A DNA stretch of 64,000 bases from Mycolicibacterium aromaticivorans JS19b1 = JCM 16368. Lineage in GTDB: Bacteria; Actinomycetota; Actinomycetes; Mycobacteriales; Mycobacteriaceae. A program made the position numbers and the translations under genes. Below, piece by piece: positions 45,822 through 53,098 of the stretch. The stretch is taken from NCBI RefSeq assembly GCF_000559085.1, contig NZ_JALN02000001.1, forward strand, positions 496,001-560,000. The letters run 5' to 3'. A model generated the notes under the pieces. It saw only the letters and a program-made list of their open reading frames with translations, was not told where the DNA came from and searched no databases. The first letter of the stretch is position 1; each line of letters starts with the position of its first letter.

Positions 45822-47330
45822 ATGTTGTCACGGGCTGTGCGCCTGCTGGTGATCGCGATGATCGCGCTGGCGCTTCCATTCGCCATGACCGCCTGCGGGG
45901 GCAGCGGCAAGAAGATCACCATCGGCACCAAATTCGACCAACCCGGTCTCGCGGTGAAGAAGCCGGACGGGACGATGGCCGGCTTCGATGTCGACGTCGC
46001 CACCTACGTCGCCGGCCAGCTCGGCTACAAGCCGGACGAGATCGAATGGAAAGAGGCGCCGTCCGGGCAGCGCGAGACACTGATCCAGAACGGTCAGGTG
46101 GACTTCATCGCCGCGTCCTATTCGATCACCGACGCCCGCAAGCAGAAGGTCGACTTCGCCGGCCCGTATCTGATCACCGGTCAGAGCCTGCTGGTGCGCG
46201 CCGACAACAACGACATCACCGGCGCGGATTCGCTGCAGAACGGCAAGCGCCTGTGTTCGGTGTCGGGATCCACGCCCGCGCAGCGGATCAAGGACAAATA
46301 CCCGGGTGTCCAACTGCAGCAATACGATACGTATTCGGCGTGTGTCGAAGCGTTGCGCAATGGCGCGATCGACGCGGTGAGCACCGACGAGGTGATCCTG
46401 GCCGGCTTCGCCGCGCAGTTCCCCGGCGCGTTCAAGATCATCGGCAAGCCGTTCTCCAAGGAGCCCTACGGTATCGGGCTGCGCAAGGGCGACAGTCAGC
46501 TGCGGACGAAGATCAACGACGCGATCGTGAAGATGGAGAAGGACGGCGACTGGAAGGCCGCCTTCGACAAGAATCTCGGCCCGGCCGGGATCACCGCGCC
46601 GCCTCCCCCGCCGCTGGATACTGGCGGGACGGCGGGGCAGGCCCAGCACGTCGACATTCTCGGCAAGTACAAGAGCCAGATCATCCGGGCGTTCTGGACG
46701 ACCATCCAGCTCACGTTCTTCGCCGCGATCGGGGCCTTGATCCTCGGCACATTCCTTGCGGCGATGCGACTTTCGCCGGTTCCGATGCTGCGGACGCTGG
46801 GCACCGCCTACGTCAACGTGGTGCGTAATACGCCCCTGACGTTGATCATCCTGTTTTGCTCGTTCGGGTTGGCGCAGACATTGGGTGTCACGCTGGCCGA
46901 TCCGAAGTCGCCGACGTCGATCGCGGACAGCAACTTTCGGCTGGCCGCACTGGGTTTGACACTCTACACGGCCTCGTTCGTCTGCGAGACGGTGCGCTCA
47001 GGCGTCAACACGATCCCGCTGGGCCAGGCCGAGGCCGCTCGTTCGCTGGGGCTGACGTTCGGTCAGAACCTGCGAATAATTCTGCTGCCGCAGGCTTTTC
47101 GGGCGGTGATCATCCCACTGGGCTCGGTGTTGATCGCCTTGGTCAAGAACACCACGATCGCCTCGGCGATCGGCGTGGCCGAGGCGGCACTGCTGATGAA
47201 GGAGATGATCGAGAACACCGCGGCACTGTTGGTGGTGGGCACGATCTTCGCGATCGGCTTCGTGATACTGACTCTGCCACTGGGGTTGTTGTTCGGGTGG
47301 CTCGGCAAGCGGTTGGCGGTGGCCAGATGA
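45822..47330 (+). CDS. Fused glutamate-binding lipoprotein and ABC permease (GluB-GluC)
   Basis: This 502-residue protein joins two normally separate subunits. Residues 1-26 are a lipoprotein-like signal (ALPFAMTACGG). Residues 27-265 are a family-3 solute-binding domain (GFDVDVATYVAGQLGYKPDE; AASYSITDARKQKVDFAGPY). A Pro-rich linker (APPPPPLDTGG) leads to a permease of about 225 residues with the EAA-type loop GQAEAARSLGLTFGQNLRIILLPQAFR. HisM-type permeases have an external N-terminus, so the fusion is topologically sensible. No stop or frame change is seen between the halves. Confidence 0.92.
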   Translation: MLSRAVRLLVIAMIALALPFAMTACGGSGKKITIGTKFDQPGLAVKKPDGTMAGFDVDVATYVAGQLGYKPDEIEWKEAPSGQRETLIQNGQVDFIAASYSITDARKQKVDFAGPYLITGQSLLVRADNNDITGADSLQNGKRLCSVSGSTPAQRIKDKYPGVQLQQYDTYSACVEALRNGAIDAVSTDEVILAGFAAQFPGAFKIIGKPFSKEPYGIGLRKGDSQLRTKINDAIVKMEKDGDWKAAFDKNLGPAGITAPPPPPLDTGGTAGQAQHVDILGKYKSQIIRAFWTTIQLTFFAAIGALILGTFLAAMRLSPVPMLRTLGTAYVNVVRNTPLTLIILFCSFGLAQTLGVTLADPKSPTSIADSNFRLAALGLTLYTASFVCETVRSGVNTIPLGQAEAARSLGLTFGQNLRIILLPQAFRAVIIPLGSVLIALVKNTTIASAIGVAEAALLMKEMIENTAALLVVGTIFAIGFVILTLPLGLLFGWLGKRLAVAR

Positions 47331-48190
47331 GCGAAGCCTCGGTTCTCTACGACGTCCCGGGACCGCGGGCGAAGGTCCGCGACCGGGTGACGTCGGTGGT
47401 GACGATCGCCGTCCTGGTCCTGGTCCTCTGGGCCGTGGTCGCGAAGCTCGCGAGCAAGGGTCAGCTGACAGCCGCGAAGTGGCACCCATTCTTGACCGCC
47501 GATCTTTGGAAAACGTATGTGCTGCCCGGCATTCAGGGCACGCTGACCGCCGCGGCGTTGTCGATCGTGCTGGCGGGGGTGCTCGGCTTCGCCCTCGGCG
47601 TGGGGCGGATGTCACCCAATAGTGTCGTGCGCTGGCCGTGCGCGGTGATCGTGGAGTTCTTCCGCGCCGTGCCCGTGCTGATCATGATGATCTTCGCGTA
47701 CTTCCTGTTCGCGCTGTATGACGTCTTTCCCTCCAAGCAGCTGGCTCTGGCCGGTGTGGTGACCGGACTGACGCTCTACAACGGCGCGGTGATCGCCGAG
47801 ATCGTGCGGGCCGGTGTGAGTTCGCTGCCGCGCGGGCAGTCTGAGGCCGCTTCGGCCCTGGGTCTGCGGTGGGGCCAGACGATGCGCGCGATCCTTCTCC
47901 CCCAGGCGGTGACATCGATGCTGCCGGTGCTGGTGTCGCAGCTGGTGGTGGTGCTGAAGGACACCGCGATCGGTTACCAGATCACGTTTTTGGAGATGGT
48001 CCGGCAGGGCACTGTGGTGGGCTCGACCTACGGCAACTACATTCCGGCGTTGATCGTGATCGCGGTGTTGATGATCAGCGCGAACTTCGCGTTGTCGTCG
48101 GCCGCAACCCGGCTGGAGCGGCGGTTGCGCCGTTCCAAGCGCGCGGGTGTCCCAGTGCAGACGCAGGCCGCGCTGGAACCGGGCGACTAG
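47327..48190 (+). CDS. gluD: Glutamate-type ABC permease GluD
   Basis: This 287-residue inner-membrane permease of the His/Glu/Gln type forms the second half of the channel with the fused GluBC protein. The EAA loop is GQSEAASALGLRWGQTMRAILLPQAV. It carries a longer N-terminal cytoplasmic segment than GluC, then hydrophobic helices beginning VVTIAVLVLVLWAVVA. ATG at 47327 overlaps the gluBC stop (ATGA). The C-terminal tail is basic (RLERRLRRSKRAG). Confidence 0.93.
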   Translation: MSEASVLYDVPGPRAKVRDRVTSVVTIAVLVLVLWAVVAKLASKGQLTAAKWHPFLTADLWKTYVLPGIQGTLTAAALSIVLAGVLGFALGVGRMSPNSVVRWPCAVIVEFFRAVPVLIMMIFAYFLFALYDVFPSKQLALAGVVTGLTLYNGAVIAEIVRAGVSSLPRGQSEAASALGLRWGQTMRAILLPQAVTSMLPVLVSQLVVVLKDTAIGYQITFLEMVRQGTVVGSTYGNYIPALIVIAVLMISANFALSSAATRLERRLRRSKRAGVPVQTQAALEPGD

Positions 48191-48244
48191 ACAGGCCGAT
48201 CGGGTAGGGTCGGCGCACAATTTGACGCCGACGATAGGACGCAC

Positions 48245-49540
48245 ATGAGCACCTTGTCCGCTGACCTGCGCACGCTCAGCTACGAGGCGTACATCTACTT
48301 CTATCCGTTGGTAACGATGGATGTTTCGCGACTTCAGACACTCAACCGTTCGGGAATCGGTGCCGGGCCGCCCAACGAGTTTCACCACATCCGGCAGTAC
48401 CCGGACGCCGCCTTCCGCGCGGTGGTGCGCCCCAACTTCGACACGCTGTACTCGTCGGCGTGGCTCGACCTGACCCTGGGCCCGGTGATCCTCGACGTTC
48501 CCGACACCGACGACCGGTACTTCATGCTGCCACTGCTGGACATGTGGACCGACGTCTTCGCCAATCCCGGGAAGCGAACGTCCGGAACCGGACCGCAGCG
48601 CTACGCGATCGTAGGCCCCGGCCACAGCGGTGAGCTGCCGCAGGGCGTTGCGGTGATCCACGCACCGACGCCGTATGTGTGGATCATCGGCCGTACTCAA
48701 ACCAACGGGCCCGCCGACTACCCGGCCGTGCATGCCGTTCAGGACGGCTACACCCTGACCCCGCCGGCAGCGCCGGCGTTCGTCCGGGACGATGCCTACG
48801 ACGTCACCACCGAGCCGCTGCGCAAGGTCAATGCCATGGCAGCACTCGACTATCTGTCCTACGCCGCGGATTTGCTGTGCGTGAATCCGCCGCACCCGAC
48901 CGACTTTTCGATCCTGGCCCGACTATCCGGCCTGGGCATTGAGGTGGGTAAGCCGTTCGATGCGCAGCGGTTCTCCGCCGAGCAGCGTGCCGAGATCGAG
49001 GCGGGAGCACAGGACGCACTTGCCGCCATCACGTCGTCCGCCCCGACGTTGGGCAACATCGTCGACGGGTGGATGACCCTGAGCGAGGGTATGGGCGTCT
49101 ACGGCAACGCGTATCTGCGGCGTGCCGTGGTCACGCTGGTGGGGCTGGGAGCCAACCCTGCCGAGGATGCGGTGTATCCCATGCTGGTGACCGACGCCGA
49201 CGGCCAGCCGCTGGCCGGCGAGAACGACTACGTCATCCACTTCGATGCCGGCGAGCTCCCCCCGGTGGATGCCTTCTGGTCGGTGACGATGTACGACGCC
49301 GAGGGTTATCAGGTCGCCAACGAGATCGATCGCTTTGCCATCGGCGATCGGGATACGTTGCTGTACAACGCAGACGGTTCACTGGATCTGTACTTGCAGC
49401 ACCGCAACCCAGGCCCCGAGAAGGTGGCCAACTGGCTGCCCGCACCGCTGGGGACTCTTGGGGTGACGATGCGGCTGTACGCCCCGCGCCGCGAGGTGAT
49501 CTCCGGTGCGTGGCATCCGCCCGCAGTGCGCCGGGCGTGA
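48245..49540 (+). CDS. DUF1254/DUF1214 protein
   Basis: This 431-residue protein begins with the DUF1254 domain (EAYIYFYPLVTMDVSRLQ, RPNFDTLYSSAWLDLTLGPVILDVPD, PYVWIIGRTQTNGPADYPAVHAVQDGY) and ends with DUF1214 (YVIHFDAGELPPVDAFWSVTMYDAEGYQVAN). Such proteins occur widely in soil bacteria, often near degradation or VCA-type genes; the reaction is unknown. No signal peptide is seen. A -10-like TAGGGT at 48205-48210 suggests its own promoter. It is not at this locus in M. tuberculosis. Confidence 0.88.
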   Translation: MSTLSADLRTLSYEAYIYFYPLVTMDVSRLQTLNRSGIGAGPPNEFHHIRQYPDAAFRAVVRPNFDTLYSSAWLDLTLGPVILDVPDTDDRYFMLPLLDMWTDVFANPGKRTSGTGPQRYAIVGPGHSGELPQGVAVIHAPTPYVWIIGRTQTNGPADYPAVHAVQDGYTLTPPAAPAFVRDDAYDVTTEPLRKVNAMAALDYLSYAADLLCVNPPHPTDFSILARLSGLGIEVGKPFDAQRFSAEQRAEIEAGAQDALAAITSSAPTLGNIVDGWMTLSEGMGVYGNAYLRRAVVTLVGLGANPAEDAVYPMLVTDADGQPLAGENDYVIHFDAGELPPVDAFWSVTMYDAEGYQVANEIDRFAIGDRDTLLYNADGSLDLYLQHRNPGPEKVANWLPAPLGTLGVTMRLYAPRREVISGAWHPPAVRRA

Positions 49541-49602
49541 ACACACCAGAGCGCAGCTGCCCGAAAGTCAAGCCGCCCAGGCGGATTGCGCCACGCCATC
49601 GC

Positions 49603-52600
49603 TTACGGGTACGCGCCGCGTAGGCCGCCGGTACCGCCTACGCCGGACGAGCCGTTACCGCCGTTCGATCCGGGGTACCCGAGAAGGGCGCCTTGGAGGC
49701 CGCCCGCACCACCAGCACCGCCTATGCCGAAGAAGCCGCCTGGACCGCCGGTACCGAACAAGCCCCGGTTGTTGCCCCCATTGCCGCCGTTGCCGCCGTT
49801 ACCGGCGTGCCCCCCGTTACCGCCGTAGCTGTAGCCCTTCAGACCCCCGTGTGTGAGCTCTAGTCCCCCGTTGCCGCCGTTACCGCCATCCCCGCCACCA
49901 CCTCCCCGGCCACCGGCACCACCGGCACCGAAGTAGCCGACAAAATCGCCGCCGGCACCGCCGGCTCCGCCGTTAGCGCCCAGGCCGGCGTTACCGCCCA
50001 GGCCGGCGTTGCCATTGACCTTCCCCGCTACGACGCCGGCCATGCCGCCGACCCCCCCGGTCCCGCCCTTGCCCCCGACACCGCCGGTGCCGCCTGCACC
50101 GCCGGTCCTCTTGAGGAGTTGAAGGACGTTGGGAGCGTATGGGCCGTCGGTGTAATAGGGGGCGGTCCCCCGGCCGCCAGCGCCGCCCGCACCGCCGACG
50201 CTGCCGTCACCGCCGTTGCCACCGTGGCCGCCATATGAGTTGAGTTGTCCACTCCCGCCGGCCCCGCCGACGCCGCCATTTCCGCCGACGGCGCCAGCGC
50301 CGCCGTCACCGCCGCGACCGCCGTTGCCGTTAGACCCTGCCGCGCCGCCGGCCCCGCCCACTCCCGCGGCGCCGGCGTTGCCGCCGTCACCGCCGTCTGC
50401 GCCTCGGCTGGACACATTCCGTTGCCGGCTGTAGCCGCCGGTGCCGCCGACCCCGCCGGATCCGCCAATCCCGGCGTTGCCGCCGACCCCTCCAGCGCCG
50501 CCATCGCCAGAGCTCGAGCCACCCCTGCCGCCGGCGCCGCCATTGCCCGCATCGCCGCCGACACTGCCCTTGCCCGCGGCGCCCCCAGCCCCGCCATTGC
50601 CCCCACTGAAGGCGGTCTCAACACCTTCGCCGCCGTGACCGCCGGTGCCGCCCCTTCCGCCAGTGCCTCCGTTGCCACCAGCCCCGCCGGCGCCGCCGTT
50701 ACCTGAGCTCAGGGCGCCACCGCCGGCACCGCCGGCGCCGCCCTTGCCCGCGAGGCCACCCGCCCCCGCGACACCTCCTGGTTTGCCATTGAAGTTGGCC
50801 GAGGAGATCCCGTAACCCGATGCGCCATTGCCGCCGTTGCCGCCTTGTCCGCCGGTGCCGCCCGTGCCGCCCGCACCGCCGGCGCCGCCGTTGCCTGAGC
50901 CAGCAGCGACACCGCCGACCCCGCCCATTCCGCCGTTGCCCGCGTTGCCGCCGATGCCGCCGGATCCCATGGATACGATGCCGTTCCCGCCGTGGCCGCC
51001 ATTGCCGCCGATCCCCCCGGCTCCGCCGGCTCCGCCGTTGCCTGAGATGGAACCGCCGAGACCTCCCGCAGCGCCGTCCCCGCCGTTTCCGCCGGCGGTT
51101 CCAGCAGTTCCGTTGATCGTGGGGGTGTGGCCGTTCCCACCGTTCCCCCCGGCGCCACCGGCTCCCCCGGCGCCACCGTTGCCGACCGATCCTCCGTTGC
51201 CTCCAGCGCCGCCGTTGCCGCCGCTGACCCCGGTAAGGGCGGCGGGAAGGCTGGCGCCGCTGAATCCCCTTCCACCGTTGCCGCCGTTGCCGCCGCTGCT
51301 GACCGCGACGCCGCCCGAGCCCGTGGCGCCCTGGTGGCCGCTGCCGAGTACGCCACCGCTGCCCGCTACGCCGCCGGCACCGCCGACGCCGCCCGCGCCC
51401 GGGTTACCGCCGTTGCCGCCCGCGCCGCCGTTGCGAATCAAGTAATTGCCGTCGGCACCGTTGCCACCGCTGCCGGGTGTGCCGCCGGTACCGCCGACGC
51501 CGCCCGCACCGCCATCGCCGTCGAGTCCGGCATGCCCCGCGCCGCCCGCCGTACCACCGCCGGCACCACCGGCACCGCCGACGCCGCCGGCACCGCCGGT
51601 GGCTCCGTTGGCGCCGTTGCCTCCTGTGCCTGTGCCCACTTGTGAGCTGAAAAACGAGCCGAATTCGCCGTGGGCGCCGTTGGTGCCGGTGCCGCCGGTA
51701 CCGCCGCGGCCCCCGACGCCGCCGACCCCACCCTTGCCGCCGTCACCAGAGGTCGAGCCGCCGAGGCCGCCCGCACCACCGCGCCCGCCTGCGCCGCCGG
51801 TGGCGCCGTTTCCGGCGGGAATGGCGGCGACGTGCCGTCCGAGAGCATCCAGAATGACGAACCCGGGGTTGCCGTCCTTGCCGGCTGCCCCGCTGCCGCC
51901 GGCACCGCCGTCGCCACCGTTGCCGACCGATCCACCGTTACCGCCGGCGCCCCCGGCGCCCCCTGCGCCGTGGTTGATCCCGGTTACTCCTGCTGCGCCG
52001 GCCCCGCCGGCCCCGCCGTTGCCGACGTACAACCCACCGGCCCCGCCGTTACCACCGGCCCCGTTGTTGATTCCGATGACGCCGTCGCCGCCGTTGCCGC
52101 CGTTGCCTTCCAATTCGGCGTCGCCACCGGCGCCGCCGTTGAATCCGTTGCCGCCGTTGCCGATCAAGCCTGATCGTCCGCCGTTACAGGCTTTCCCGCC
52201 CGTGCAGGTGGTCGCGTCGTAGCTGAATCCATTGCCCATCAGGAGCCCGGCATTGGGATGCTCAGCTGTGCCGTCGCGGACGAAGACCCGCATGAGGTCG
52301 CCGATCGGATCCGGGATCAAGACAGGGACGGCAGCGCCCGAATTGACGCCAGACGTCACCTGACTGAGTGTGCGTTCGGTCGCCGAGACACCCACCTCAC
52401 GGCGCGCAAACGCCAACGCAGCCCAGATCACCGGCGCCGCAATCGGTTCCCCTGGATGCCCGGCAGGTGACTGCGGCGCCGACCGCAAACCCGATGACGG
52501 CGAAAAGCCGGCGGCGAAACTGCTCTCCTGCTGCACCGCGGGCGCTGGCAGCGAGACTGCTGCGGCATTGGGCTGAGATACCTTGGCGGCAGCTGATGCC

Positions 52601-53043
52601 GCGCGCTGCACCGGCGGATGGGCATTATCGGATGTCGCACTGCCTGCCGACGGTCCGCCGCTGCCGCGGCCACGTGCGTCAGCCACGCTGTACGGACGCG
52701 AGGCGCCGGCGGCCGTGGAGCGAACACCATCGCGGTGTATGTCTCGCACGCCTGGCTTCACCGCCGACGCCGGGCCTCGCGAACCGGTGGTGGTGGAACG
52801 GCCCGTGCCGGCCACACCAGCGGTCCGGTCATTGGTCTGGCCGGCCCCTGTGTCAGCCGAGGCCACCACCGGGCTCCACGCGATCGCGGACCCGATCCCC
52901 AGCGCAGCCGCCAACGCGCCAATCCGGCCGATATTCGCGGCGTAACTCTTCAATTGAGGCCCTCCCGGTGAATCACCGACGTGCGGCGACGCTTGCCCCG
53001 ATGATTGTGTGCTCCTGATCGGTGGACCTGATCCGAAAGTCAC
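49603..53043 (-). CDS. Large secreted PGRS-repeat protein without a PE domain
   Basis: This 1146-residue protein has a cleavable-looking signal (SYAANIGRIGALAAALGIGSAIAWSPVVASA, near residues 32-62), a Ser/Ala-rich linker, a short conserved module (PVIWAALAFARREVGVS) and a Cys-pair motif (TTCTGGKAC). About 860 residues of Gly-Gly-Ala/Gly-Asn-Gly repeats of PGRS type follow, ending GGTGGLRGAYP. PE_PGRS proteins of M. tuberculosis share the repeats but use a PE domain for type VII export; here a signal peptide replaces it. The GTG start is the furthest upstream; TTG near 52953 would also retain the signal. The role is probably surface display. Confidence 0.88.
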   Translation of the reverse strand: MTFGSGPPIRSTQSSGQASPHVGDSPGGPQLKSYAANIGRIGALAAALGIGSAIAWSPVVASADTGAGQTNDRTAGVAGTGRSTTTGSRGPASAVKPGVRDIHRDGVRSTAAGASRPYSVADARGRGSGGPSAGSATSDNAHPPVQRAASAAAKVSQPNAAAVSLPAPAVQQESSFAAGFSPSSGLRSAPQSPAGHPGEPIAAPVIWAALAFARREVGVSATERTLSQVTSGVNSGAAVPVLIPDPIGDLMRVFVRDGTAEHPNAGLLMGNGFSYDATTCTGGKACNGGRSGLIGNGGNGFNGGAGGDAELEGNGGNGGDGVIGINNGAGGNGGAGGLYVGNGGAGGAGAAGVTGINHGAGGAGGAGGNGGSVGNGGDGGAGGSGAAGKDGNPGFVILDALGRHVAAIPAGNGATGGAGGRGGAGGLGGSTSGDGGKGGVGGVGGRGGTGGTGTNGAHGEFGSFFSSQVGTGTGGNGANGATGGAGGVGGAGGAGGGTAGGAGHAGLDGDGGAGGVGGTGGTPGSGGNGADGNYLIRNGGAGGNGGNPGAGGVGGAGGVAGSGGVLGSGHQGATGSGGVAVSSGGNGGNGGRGFSGASLPAALTGVSGGNGGAGGNGGSVGNGGAGGAGGAGGNGGNGHTPTINGTAGTAGGNGGDGAAGGLGGSISGNGGAGGAGGIGGNGGHGGNGIVSMGSGGIGGNAGNGGMGGVGGVAAGSGNGGAGGAGGTGGTGGQGGNGGNGASGYGISSANFNGKPGGVAGAGGLAGKGGAGGAGGGALSSGNGGAGGAGGNGGTGGRGGTGGHGGEGVETAFSGGNGGAGGAAGKGSVGGDAGNGGAGGRGGSSSGDGGAGGVGGNAGIGGSGGVGGTGGYSRQRNVSSRGADGGDGGNAGAAGVGGAGGAAGSNGNGGRGGDGGAGAVGGNGGVGGAGGSGQLNSYGGHGGNGGDGSVGGAGGAGGRGTAPYYTDGPYAPNVLQLLKRTGGAGGTGGVGGKGGTGGVGGMAGVVAGKVNGNAGLGGNAGLGANGGAGGAGGDFVGYFGAGGAGGRGGGGGDGGNGGNGGLELTHGGLKGYSYGGNGGHAGNGGNGGNGGNNRGLFGTGGPGGFFGIGGAGGAGGLQGALLGYPGSNGGNGSSGVGGTGGLRGAYP
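49620..52180 (-). repeat. PGRS-coding GC-rich tandem repeat tract
   Basis: The DNA is an imperfect run of 9- and 12-base units coding GGAGG(A/N/T) and GNGG, with GCCGCCG-type runs throughout on the plus strand. It is prone to slippage and recombination and generates many false open frames on both strands. Confidence 0.85.
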
Positions 53044-53086
53044 TACCTGATTTCGGCGTGAGCAAATAGAACTACTACCTACCGGC

Positions 53087-53092
53087 TAAGAT
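53087..53092 (+). promoter_or_regulatory. -10 element of leaderless ATPase/LuxR gene
   Basis: TAAGAT, 6 bases, GTG 53099. The gap to the divergent PGRS gene is only 55 bases, so the promoters of both genes overlap or adjoin. Confidence 0.6.
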
Positions 53093-53098
53093 TTGCGG

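Noticed and set aside
49620..52180. Regular short repeats that could be taken for a CRISPR array
   Set aside because: Unit lengths vary, there are no unique spacers of constant size, the units translate in frame as GGAGGX, and no cas gene is present.
50216..52222. Long Pro/Ala-rich and Ala-rich open frames on the plus strand (for example 51446-52222 and 50828-51445)
   Set aside because: They are antisense images of the PGRS tract, whose GCC-rich repeats stay open in several frames. They have no ribosome site or domain pattern.
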